Translations under genes and position numbers: made by a program
Part shown: piece by piece, positions 59,901 to 64,000 of the stretch
How the letters are laid out: each line of letters starts with the position of its first letter
How positions within the stretch are numbered: the first letter of the stretch is position 1
NCBI GenBank assembly: GCA_903952205.1
Contig: CAJBEZ010000071.1
Coordinates: 172,576-236,575, forward strand
Reading direction: 5' to 3'
DNA: 64,000 nucleotides
Source: an uncultured Desulfomonile sp.
GTDB taxonomy: Bacteria; Desulfobacterota; Desulfomonilia; Desulfomonilales; Desulfomonilaceae
Notes under the pieces: generated by a model
Database searches by the model: none
Seen by the model: only the letters and a program-made list of their open reading frames with translations
What the model was told of the DNA's origin: nothing

Positions 59901-62900
59901 TTTCTGTTGATGGCAAGGTGACCACTGATTTGGGTAGCTCGAATGACAATGCGAAGTCTGTGGCCATCCAGGCCGACGGGAAGATAGTGGTGGCAGGGAA
60001 TGCAGGCGGTGACTTTGGACTAGCTCGTTATAACACTGATGGAACACTGGATACGAGCTTTAGTGGTGACGGCAAGGTGATTACTGGTTTCGGCGAAGCT
60101 CTTGGTGCGAGCTCAGTGGCCATCCAGGCTGACGGCAAGATTGTGGTGGCTGGATACGCACGCAATGGCTCAAATTATAACTTTGCTCTGGCTCGTTACA
60201 ATTCCGATGGGAGTTTAGATACAACATTTGATGGTGATGGCACGCTAACCACCAAGTTAGGCGACTGGTGTGGGGCTACAGATATGACCATCCAGGCTGA
60301 CGGCAAAATTGTAGTGGCAGGGTACTCTTACAACGGCTCAGATGATGATTTTGCGCTCGCTCGTTACAACGGTGACGGTAGTTTGGATACGAGCTTCGAC
60401 GGCGATGGCAAGTTGACAACTGACTTCGGTGGACTTGGGAACTGGGTGAATTCCGTAGCCATCCAGTCTGATGGCAAGATAGTGGCGGCCGGGGGAACAT
60501 ACAATGGTAGAGATAATGACTTAGCACTCGCCCGTTACAATGGTGACGGTAGCCTCGACACGACATTTGACAGTGACGGCAAGCTGAACACTGATTTCAG
60601 CGGTAGCGGGTCGAATGACTGGGTTAATTCTGTGGCCATCCAAGGCGATGGCAAGATAGTGGTAGCCGCGAATTCATTAGGCTCTGGGAGTGATTTTGTT
60701 CTCGCCCGTTACAATGGTGACGGTAGCCTCGACACGACATTTGACAGTGACGGCAAGCTGAACACTGATTTTGCGGGCTGGGACTATTCGAAGTCAGTGA
60801 CCATCCAATCTGATGGCAAGATAGTGGTAGCCGGGGATTCATACAAATACCCAAATGCTGACTTTGCACTCGCTCGGTACAACAGCGACGGGAGCCTAGA
60901 TACGACATTTGACAATGACGGCAAGTTAACCACAGCTATTGGCAGCTCGGATGACTATGCTAATTCAGTGGCTATCCAGGCAGATGGCAATATAGTAGTA
61001 GCCGGGCAAACAGGTGGCAACTTTGCTCTTGCTCGTTACGATGCGTCGCACTCGGATTACACTGAGAATGCCAGTGCGCAAGTTTTCGACAGCACCATCA
61101 CATTAACTGATATTGACAGCGACAACATGTCGTCTGCAAAGATCCAAATCACCGGCAACTACCAGAGCAGTGAGGATACACTTAGCATTGCCTCTGGATA
61201 CTCCTTGCCAGCCGGAGTCACTGCCAACTGGGACGGGTCGACGGGTGAGTTGACCTTGAACGGCTTGGCTAACACTGCTGATTACCAGTCAATACTCGCG
61301 CATGTTACTTACACCAACAGCAGCGACGATCCTAATACCAATTCCCGAACCGTTAGCTGGACAATTCAAGATGAAGGTGGGCTTGATTCGGTTCCGCAGA
61401 CTGGCTCAATAACTGTCACGGCCGTTAATGATGCACCGACGGCATCTGGTCCGGTATCGACTACTACGTTGAACGAAGATGGTTCGGTATTAATAACGGT
61501 TCATGGAACTGATGTAGACAATCCTGCTTTGTCCGATGTGAGTTTTGCTATTACCTCTGATGTTCATAACGGGACCTTGGTCGCTGGAGACACAGAGTTA
61601 GACAGCGCTGGTCATTACTCCAAGTTGTACACATATACTCCAAACGCTAAATTTAATGGCAGTGATCCTTTTGAGTTTACTTTTACAACCAAGAGCGAAA
61701 CTTCAAGCGTACATGACAAAACATCCGCTGTCAGTGTTCCGATTACTGTGACTGTGGTCAATGATTTACCTGAGGCAACTGGTCCGGTAGCGACAACATC
61801 GCTGAATGAAGACGGCATGGTGTCGATAACAGTTTACGGAACAGATGTAGATAATCCTGCTTTGTCTGACGTGAGCTTTGCCGTTACCTCTGATGTTCAT
61901 AACGGGACCTTGGTTGCTGGAGACATGGTAAAGGACAGCGCTGGTCATTACTCCAAGGTTTACACGTACACTCCAAACGCTAACTTCATTGGCAGCGACA
62001 ACTTTGAGTTCACTTTTACAACCAAGAGTGAGACGTCAAGCGCAACTGACACTGCATCCGCTGTCAGTGTTCCGATAACTGTAAATGATGTAAATGATGC
62101 TCCGCTTGTTTCAGGTCCGTCTTCAAATATCCATGTTCCAAATGGACAAATAGAGAGAATCGTCCTTACATGCGATGATGGTGATTTATTTCAGAATCAG
62201 ATTGTAACAATGATTCTAGACACTCCACCTTCAAATGGCACCCTGCATTTGAGTCAATCTGATGCCCAAGCAGGAGTGAATGAGTTACATACAGGGTCAG
62301 TCATAACCGCTATTTCAAATGGCGGTAATCAAACACTCTTTTTTAAAGCAAACACCAACGGATCGGATACGTTTACATTTCATGCCAGAGACAATGGTGG
62401 AGGCTTGAACGATACAAGTGGACTGTTTTCCATTAGATTGACTGTAAACAGCGCAGGAGGCAATAATCCAGTGCAACCCTGGATTCCGCCAAACAATCCC
62501 CCAACGACTAATCCTCCTGGATCCCACGAAAACACACCACATAACATCCCTATATTTGGTCCCCCGAATTCATTAATGCCCACAGATATCAATCCGGTCA
62601 ATGCGCCTTTATCTACTACATTGAACCCTATGTCCAACAATGTGTATGGGCCATCCTCGGTCGATATCGGGTCTGGAAATGGAACTGGAAATCCGTCGTT
62701 TAACGCTCCTGGTATGGAACAACACAGTTTGCAATCATCTCCAGGGCCTGCCGGCAATTCACCGTCCCAAGTCGCCGCTGCGATGATGGCTGAGGGACTT
62801 AATGTTCAGGAACAACAGCAATCAGCCCAGAAGTTTGTTCAACAACAACAAATAACTGAACAGGGCCATGCTGGCGATCAACCAGTAATCGGACAGCAGG

Positions 62901-63205
62901 CAGTCTTTGTAACACCACAGCCGGGACAAACTAACAGCCAGAATAATGTCGGATTCATGGAAAACACTATCAGTGGAGTATTGCAACAACCGAGATCAGA
63001 ACAAGTAGCTTCATTGGTCGAAAACAATGCTAACGGAGGTTTCACTTACGGACCCAATACCTTGTTTTTTAGCAATAACCAATCAAGTGGAAATGAAGTA
63101 CATCAAGGTGCTTACAACCAGTTAAATCCCCAGATAACGGTAAACATGTCAAAAGGCAGCTTTACTAATTACCTGAATTGGATTGCAAGGGCGACAATAT
63201 CCTAA
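47918..63205 (+). CDS. Giant modular surface adhesin with LEPR-XLL-like start, DUF4347 pair and beta-propeller blocks
   Basis: 5095 residues, one uninterrupted frame. Start: ATG with GGAGGGG 5 bases away. There is no classical signal peptide; instead residues 18-32 (LFEQLEERIVLDAAV) resemble the LEPR-XLL motif. Order of domains (residues): DUF4347 79-250; cadherin-like 255-370; DUF4347 383-558; seven FG-GAP-like repeats 561-948; cadherin-like 952-1050; seven delta-60 repeats 1058-1441; CSPG-like 1445-1565; Ig-like repeat; a split Ig-like repeat holding seven FG-GAP/VCBS repeats (about 1785-2107) with DxNxDGxxD calcium loops. After that come two Ig-like repeats, delta-60 block 2 (2368-2741), CSPG-like, five tandem Ig-like repeats, five aromatic repeats (3542-3862), an Ig-like domain, delta-60 block 3 (3990-4374), CSPG-like, two Ig-like repeats and a closing domain. 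The last 240 residues are rich in Pro, Asn and Gln. No RTX repeats, LPXTG or autotransporter barrel. It is very likely exported by the adjacent four-gene system; that link is inference from context. Confidence 0.9.
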   Translation: MRLFQNWSSPKVYQRRILFEQLEERIVLDAAVTPQPTNTILDNPEPPNTQQLEQHESQVNLAAGVTVAPLPPPPTPAGEVFHQDLNVVLISNALDKIPEISQGAMDAAKVITYDALHDNLITIVGELQEVSKTAGQKIDNLAIIGHGAENAMRVGTDRIDFSNVGHFSSELSSLGQALSDQAQIQLFTCSLAKDASGKAFVDSIAKLTGADVYASDDNTGGDKGDWTLEYGSDSTVALKSLMDTQYLTNIHTDLPYAPELTISGTAHGAEDTPVDLSHLVSIKDQDVNETVTVTLTANQGFSTLDAVAQTGATVTGHNTSIITIEGSQSAVNETLNHLTGALVNDWNSSDGSQATVLVHVSDSRGNDDGSSSGTLYASIDTGTLEAGQGVHVLAVSSAIQSSDQLVHAAADGALTVTYDPTTDSPDNILLKIEAALSGYKADSIAFATHDQGPGQFYLTGDYSVNSSTLLGSPELQHFWKEVGSLVNDNGRIDLLACGLGSNETGKLLLSQLESMVGRNFAASDDATGNTQYGGDWVLESDGIDVGPVYFSADRLPLYQGVMEGEQKLIAPDGESSDWFGLHVAISGNYAIVGAHGDDIGTNSNQGSAYIYELSGGTWVYKTKLMANDGAASDYFGNAVAINGNYAIVGANGDTIGTNWGQGSAYIYELSGGNWVYKTKLTATDGAASDYFGNAVAINGNYAIVGAVLDDVNKTDQGSAYIYELSGGSWVSKTRLTASDGAANDHFGSSVSISGNYAIVGAALDDVGNTDQGSAYIYELSGGSWVSKTRLTASDGAANDHFGSSVSVSGNYAIVGAGWDDVGTNASQGSAYIYELSGGNWVYKTKLTATDGAASDCFGNAVAINGNYAIIGAEGDTIDTNVSQGSSYIYEIWGGSWVYKTKLTATDGIMVDWFGGAVSISDNYAIVGAYGDDIESNGEQGSAYLYNLLNKSPTDITLSNNSVNENLASGTTVGTFTTTDTDSGDTFTYSLVSGAGSTDNGSFTIEGNTLKTNASFDYESKDAYSVRVRTTDLHGASYEQQLAINVRDVNAVLSLNHGAGTLDPTFDSDGMVTTYIGESGAYPRSVAIQADGKIILAGWANGDFGLARYNSDGSLDTTFSGDGKVTTDFGSSTDQAYSVAIQTDGKIVVAGDAYNGSNYDFALARYNSDGSLDTTFSGDGKVTTDFGSSTDKAYSVAIQTDGKIVVAGQADNSTNSKVALARYNSDGSLDTTFSGDGKLTTDIGGGSSWAKSVAIQADGKIVVSGSANYGDFAAARYNSDGSLDTSFDADGMVTIDNTDGAKSMAIQADGKIVVAGWTYGSDMDFGLARFNSNGSLDTSFSGDGKLTTDIGGSNDYVNSVAIQPDGKIVVAGYSQKSSSSDELALVRYNSNGSLDTSFSGDGKLTTDIGGSNTSSVAIQPDGKIVVAAQAGPGFGLVRYDASHLAYTENAGAQVIDSDITLTDTDSSNMSSAKIQITGNYQSAQDMLSIATEYSLPIGVTATWDGLTGRLTLTGSSTIANYDTMLEHVTYTNSSDDPNTDPRAVSWTVNDGTANSATQTSTITVTAVNDAPAATGPETTTTLNEDGSASITVYGTDVDNPALSDVSFTITSDVHNGTLVAGDMVLDSAGHYSKVYTYTPDANFNGSDPFEFTFTTKSETSSSTDTTSAVSVPITVTAVNDVPVVIGQDVTAYQDHTVTIRVKGIDIDNPDVSDVSFQITATVTNGSLNPAGLVVLESPGHYYQDFNYTPNTYYSASDNFQFVFQTPGDLWEGLAPYQEIAGTGYTESVSLGDVNSDGKLDVVAGNWEQTTKVYLGDGTGGFNSGSNVGSDTPFTQFITLGDINGDNKLDVVVGTYDGQTTRVYMGDGLGGFDSGRDLSSDTDNTRSIALGDVNEDGKLDVVTGNYDSIKVYLGDGTGGFDSGHSIVANRDDTRSIALGDVNNDGNLDVLAANYGSVKVFLGNGTGGFGSGINIDTTANNNQCLTAGDVDNDGNLDVVVGTYLQNSKVYLGNGLGGFDSGNDVDSDADFTRSILAVDVDNDGNLDVITGNWNATNKVYLGNGSGGFDSGQNVSGNISGTQSIALGDIDNNGYTDVVVGSWGWGSRVYPNNGSIQNSGSVESSAAATVSIDVEKVNELPAASGPSTTTTVNEDGSINITAFGTDVDNPALVDVSFAITSDVSNGILVEGDTSLVSDGHYSKVYTYTPDANFIGSDPFEFTFTTKSETSTDNNTTSVVSVPITVTAVNDLPEATGPVATTSLNEDGSISITVFGTDVDNPALSDVSFAITSNVHNGNLAAGTTSLDSPGHYSKVYTYTPNANFIGSDPFEFTFATKSETSSGTDTTSAVSVPITVNAVNDAPVLGLNHGAGTLDPTFGGDGIVTTSTTGYMSDYAYSMAIQADGKIVVVGEADNGESGFGLIRYNCDGSLDLATTTDISALSTSGAYSVAIQSDGKMVVAGYTNMIGHYDFAIVRYNVNGSLDSGFGNGGVVTTDFGGTNDSAQCVVIQADGKIVVAGTANIGAYVIELARYNTDGSLDSSFDSDGILTTDVNGISDSAQCLAIQADGKIVVAGSSELARYNSDGSLDTRFDGSGLGYVRSETIQNDGKIVVAGIAGNNFGLARFNSDGSLDSSFDTDGIVTTDFPFYAYAYSVSVQNDGKIVVAGTAGGNFGLARFNSDGSPDSSFDSDGKLTTDVGGLGFSTAHSVALQSDGKIAVAGTASCVKGSGTDLFFAVARYLGPDILAYTENAGAQVIDNTTSLTDSDSTNMSSAKIQITGNYQSSEDTLSIDAQYLPGGVTGNWDVSTGKLTLNGVSTIGNYESMLEHVTYTNRSDDPHTDARTVTWTVNDGTVDSTAQASNVTVTAVNDLPTASGPDVSTTLNEDGTTSITVYGTDVDNPDLSDVSFTITSDVSNGIMVEGDTSLVSPGHYSKVYTYTPDANFNGSDPFEFTFTTKSESSSSTDTTSAVLVPITVNAVNDAPAATGPVATTSLNEDGSISITVFGTDVDNPALSDVSFTITSDVSNGIMVEGDTSLVSAGHYSKVYTYTPDANFNGSDPFEFTFTTKSETSSANNTTSVVSVPITVTAVNDLPGATGPVATTSLNEDGSISITVFGTDVDNPDLSDVSFTITSDVHNGTLVAGDMAKDSDGHYSKAYTYTPDANFNGSDPFEFTFTTKSETSSANNTTSVVSVPITVTAVNDLPGATGPVATTSLNEDGSISITVFGTDVDNPDLSDVSFAITSDVHNGTLVAGDMAKDSDGHYSKVFTYTPDGNFNGSDPFEFTFTTKSETSSANNTTSVVSVPITVTAVNDLPAATGPVATTSLNEDGSISITVFGTDVDNPALSDVSFTITSDVHNGTLVAGDMAKDSDGHYSKVFTYTPDGNFNGSDPFEFTFTTKSETSTDNDTTSAVLVPIIVTAVNDMPTTSLTATTSENSSVVLTGWTFDDSKDSVPGGSSANNPQHVKISSLPVNGSLFDNGVALQVGDTIVWADVIGGNVIFQPNANWVGATSFLFTVVDDGGTANGGENTSVATNATINVSNTQDDNWSLNVSGGIAYWTNSSLNLSQFKYDYSTGQWYDEGPTGGWSTLGPAGLSSSFLGDGSSHILDSNWSYNYSGGVGFWTNTSLNLSQFKYDYSTGQWYDEGPTGGWATLGPAGLSASFLGVDGRTNTLDSNWQYQYSYDYQGGSGAWISPSVWFIYNYKLGHWWGYDIHGSTEFDSSSGFSASFIGDGAWHNIGTMGGTHYEYQYDMSSDHYGYWFNTDLGFLQYKYDYDAGQWYDEGKVGGWATLGSGSLSSRFMGDGNTRVLDSNWSYNYSDGLGYWTNSSLNLSQFKYDYITGQWYDEGPTGGWATLGPAGLSASFPGDNHAPTVTGPTSLTTAEDTSISLTGSNVISIQDTENDQVSVTLTAGHGTLTVGTQTGLSITLTGLPADVTHELSGMIYTPSLNYYGPDSISGHVVETLTAQGLTADSNVSVTVDHPPTLSLSHGAGLLDTTFSVDGKVTTDLGSSNDNAKSVAIQADGKIVVAGNAGGDFGLARYNTDGTLDTSFSGDGKVITGFGEALGASSVAIQADGKIVVAGYARNGSNYNFALARYNSDGSLDTTFDGDGTLTTKLGDWCGATDMTIQADGKIVVAGYSYNGSDDDFALARYNGDGSLDTSFDGDGKLTTDFGGLGNWVNSVAIQSDGKIVAAGGTYNGRDNDLALARYNGDGSLDTTFDSDGKLNTDFSGSGSNDWVNSVAIQGDGKIVVAANSLGSGSDFVLARYNGDGSLDTTFDSDGKLNTDFAGWDYSKSVTIQSDGKIVVAGDSYKYPNADFALARYNSDGSLDTTFDNDGKLTTAIGSSDDYANSVAIQADGNIVVAGQTGGNFALARYDASHSDYTENASAQVFDSTITLTDIDSDNMSSAKIQITGNYQSSEDTLSIASGYSLPAGVTANWDGSTGELTLNGLANTADYQSILAHVTYTNSSDDPNTNSRTVSWTIQDEGGLDSVPQTGSITVTAVNDAPTASGPVSTTTLNEDGSVLITVHGTDVDNPALSDVSFAITSDVHNGTLVAGDTELDSAGHYSKLYTYTPNAKFNGSDPFEFTFTTKSETSSVHDKTSAVSVPITVTVVNDLPEATGPVATTSLNEDGMVSITVYGTDVDNPALSDVSFAVTSDVHNGTLVAGDMVKDSAGHYSKVYTYTPNANFIGSDNFEFTFTTKSETSSATDTASAVSVPITVNDVNDAPLVSGPSSNIHVPNGQIERIVLTCDDGDLFQNQIVTMILDTPPSNGTLHLSQSDAQAGVNELHTGSVITAISNGGNQTLFFKANTNGSDTFTFHARDNGGGLNDTSGLFSIRLTVNSAGGNNPVQPWIPPNNPPTTNPPGSHENTPHNIPIFGPPNSLMPTDINPVNAPLSTTLNPMSNNVYGPSSVDIGSGNGTGNPSFNAPGMEQHSLQSSPGPAGNSPSQVAAAMMAEGLNVQEQQQSAQKFVQQQQITEQGHAGDQPVIGQQAVFVTPQPGQTNSQNNVGFMENTISGVLQQPRSEQVASLVENNANGGFTYGPNTLFFSNNQSSGNEVHQGAYNQLNPQITVNMSKGSFTNYLNWIARATIS
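49603..50760 (+). repeat. Seven FG-GAP-like repeats (beta-propeller 1)
   Basis: Seven units of about 55 residues with core GNYAIVGA...QGSAYIYELSGG. Neighbouring units 4 and 5 share a nearly identical DNA stretch of about 70 bases (near 50090 and 50260). Confidence 0.85.
51089..52240 (+). repeat. Delta-60 repeat block 1, seven units (beta-propeller 2)
   Basis: Seven copies of an IQ(A/T/P)DGKIVVAG core, with FGLARYNSDGSLDTTF segments and a DGKxTTD strand. Period is about 165-175 bases. Confidence 0.85.
53272..54240 (+). repeat. FG-GAP/VCBS block, seven units (beta-propeller 3)
   Basis: Seven copies of LGDVNxDGxLDVVxGN...KVYLGxGxGGFDSG. Most have a DxNxDGxxD calcium-binding loop. Confidence 0.85.
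54320..54985 (+). repeat. Two 111-residue Ig/cadherin-like repeats
   Basis: Two 333-base units with core TxxxNEDGSIxITxFGTDVDNPAL and FNGSDPFEFTFTTKSETS-like ends. Confidence 0.8.
55020..56140 (+). repeat. Delta-60 repeat block 2, seven units (beta-propeller 4)
   Basis: Seven more xIQxDGKIVVAG cores, less uniform than block 1 (AIQSDGKMVVAG, SVQNDGKIVVAG and others). Confidence 0.85.
56515..58179 (+). repeat. Five tandem 333-base repeats (Ig-like modules)
   Basis: Exactly five units of 333 bases (111 codons). The last four are nearly identical at DNA level, for example GGTCCGGTAGCGACAAC recurs every 333 bases. This points to recent unequal recombination or gene conversion. Confidence 0.9.
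58541..59510 (+). repeat. Five aromatic-rich repeats of about 62-70 residues
   Basis: Units with cores NWSYNYSGG...YWTN, LSQFKYDY, GQWYDEGPTGGWATLG and a closing SFLGDG. The third unit is diverged. Tyr and Trp are strongly enriched. I recognise no named domain. Confidence 0.8.
59888..61040 (+). repeat. Delta-60 repeat block 3, seven units (beta-propeller 5)
   Basis: Seven IQxDGKIVVAG-type cores ending with IQADGNIVVAG, with LARYNGDGSLDTTFDSDGKL strands. Confidence 0.85.
61431..62096 (+). repeat. Two further 333-base Ig-like repeats near the C-terminus
   Basis: Two units of the same 111-residue module found at 56515-58179 (TTxNEDGxxxITVxGTDVDNPALSD), separated from the main array by propeller 5. 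Confidence 0.8.
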
Positions 63206-63299
63206 TAAAATTCGACAAAGAATTGATAAGGGAATCATCACGCTTGATTGGCGCTGGGGTTACACCTTGATTCAAGAATTAGAACAGAAAGGAATTAAT

Positions 63300-63611
63300 A
63301 TGTCTGAGACGCCTAAACCGGATCAGAATCAGGGATTGGACATCTCTACCGTTCTTAACAATCCACAGATACAAAAACTCTATGTAAATAGGACTGTTGT
63401 GGGAAACACAATCAGTGATATGTTTGTTATCGCTCAATCTACCGGAACACAGCCTACAGTAGTTCAAATGTCATTTACCACAGCCAAGACGCTGGCAGTG
63501 GACCTTCTTGGAATGATATCGGACTTTGAAGGGAAAACCGGGCAAAAAATCCTTACCATGAAAGAACTCCAGGAAAAGATGGCAAAACAACCCAGTGGGC
63601 CACCAATGTGA
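63300..63611 (+). CDS. Small protein downstream of the giant adhesin, DUF3467-like
   Basis: 103 residues, no signal peptide. The segment MFVIAQSTGTQPTVVQMSFTTAKTLAVDLLGMI followed by DFEGKTGQKI has the strand-helix layout of DUF3467 proteins, though the match is loose. The frame is open from 63183, but the ATG at 63300 has AAAGGAA upstream and avoids overlap with the giant gene. It is 95 bases behind that gene, so cotranscription is likely; a cytoplasmic accessory or chaperone role is a guess. Confidence 0.7.
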   Translation: MSETPKPDQNQGLDISTVLNNPQIQKLYVNRTVVGNTISDMFVIAQSTGTQPTVVQMSFTTAKTLAVDLLGMISDFEGKTGQKILTMKELQEKMAKQPSGPPM

Positions 63612-63733
63612 TTTCCTCATTAAGTGTCCGCCATCAATTACGATTGCGTTAGGAAAGAACGATATCAGAGCAAGTGACTTAGAAAAACTTCTGAGGTCCA
63701 TAACTTAAAAAGTAGCCTACAGGAGTGAGAGAG

Positions 63734-63868
63734 GTGAAAAAAATAATCACTTTTTTTCCAGAAATAGATATAGTATATATATCTTTTAATATCTGGTTAA
63801 AAGCTAGAGGTTTGCCATTGGAGCCAAAATGCGTATCCAGGAAAAAACCGCTTGTCGTGCAGGAGTAG
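63734..63868 (+). CDS. Candidate 44-residue small protein
   Basis: GTG start with AGGAG 8 bases upstream; translation starts MKKIITFFPEIDIVYISFN and ends with a basic stretch CVSRKKPLVVQE. Charged ends and a hydrophobic middle. No family recognised. The good ribosome site is the main argument. Confidence 0.4.
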   Translation: MKKIITFFPEIDIVYISFNIWLKARGLPLEPKCVSRKKPLVVQE

Positions 63869-63890
63869 CTAAGAAAACGGGGTTTTAAAA

Positions 63891-64000
63891 ATGAGTTTAG
63901 CAAAAAAATATTTGAAAAGAGCAAAAAAGTTAAGCAAAATAACTGAAGTCAATATAGACCCTAATTTATCTTGGGGGGTAGTTTCTGTTGATTCATTAGA
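63891..64000 (+). CDS. Start of an unidentified gene, cut by the window edge
   Basis: An open ATG frame of 36 codons to the window end: MSLAKKYLKRAKKLSK, a strongly basic start, then a neutral TEVNIDPNLSWGVV part. No strong ribosome site. Too little is present to identify it. Confidence 0.4.
   Translation, partial: MSLAKKYLKRAKKLSKITEVNIDPNLSWGVVSVDSL

Noticed and set aside
51089..61040. Regular repeats that might suggest a CRISPR array or other non-coding repeat
   Set aside because: They are in frame with one long coding sequence and translate to known protein repeat types.
47918..63205. RTX-type calcium toxin or type 1 secretion substrate
   Set aside because: No GGxGxDxUx nonapeptides at the C-terminus and no ABC transporter gene nearby. 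The calcium loops present are of the VCBS/FG-GAP kind.
1..64000. tRNA, rRNA, insertion sequences, phage or CRISPR loci
   Set aside because: I looked through the gaps between genes for tRNA T-arm patterns, transposase genes and short spaced repeats and found none.

Overview
The window reads as chromosome of a Gram-negative anaerobe. It has lipid A/LPS assembly (waaA), a LolA-like lipoprotein, outer-membrane and TolC-type proteins and an MltD-type lytic transglycosylase. It also has a soluble heterodisulfide-reductase-like (Hdr/Qmo-like) redox module of the sort found in sulfate reducers and syntrophs. With split glyQ/glyS, an HD-GYP regulator and moderate base composition, this suggests a deltaproteobacterium in the broad sense (Desulfobacterota, for example a Syntrophobacterales- or Desulfomonile-like lineage). 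That assignment is inference; no rRNA gene is present to settle it.

Layout. 1-10 kb: the 5' two thirds of clpB, an HD-GYP response regulator, a radical SAM/SPASM protein, a Gx-transporter/NusG-domain-II pair, then nrdR-ribD-yciO converging on waaA and a LolA-like gene. 11-14.5 kb: the leftward cluster rpmH-rnpA-yidD-yidC-jag. rpmH is only 44 codons and rnpA may start inside it. An AT-rich region with an orphan leftward terminator lies upstream. 15-19.6 kb: an SH3 membrane protein, glyQ-glyS and a TPR lipoprotein-like gene. 19.6-23.6 kb: a three-gene Hdr/Qmo-like electron-transfer operon. 24-40.5 kb: housekeeping and cell-envelope genes (beta-barrel protein, mltD, XRE-cupin regulator, yhcC-type radical SAM, dodecin, rluB-like, ftsH-folP-acpS, rlmI, serS) and a peptide ABC importer without its ATPases, followed by a formyltransferase-like gene.

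40.5-64 kb is the striking part. Four leftward genes encode a HlyD-type adaptor, a TolC-type outer-membrane protein, a large membrane protein joining a PqqD-like domain, an M50 (site-2-protease-like) zinc-protease core and a HlyD-type arm, and a GAF-TM-HlyD protein. No ABC ATPase is encoded with them. Divergently transcribed is a single 15.3-kb gene for a 5095-residue surface protein. It has a LEPR-XLL-like N-terminal motif, two DUF4347 domains and five beta-propeller-type blocks that each contain exactly seven repeats. It also has ten 111-residue Ig/cadherin-like repeats (five of them in tandem 333-bp DNA repeats) and an aromatic repeat block. Small genes flank it. I infer a dedicated, ABC-less export system and its giant adhesin cargo; this is the best candidate for an undescribed system in the window.
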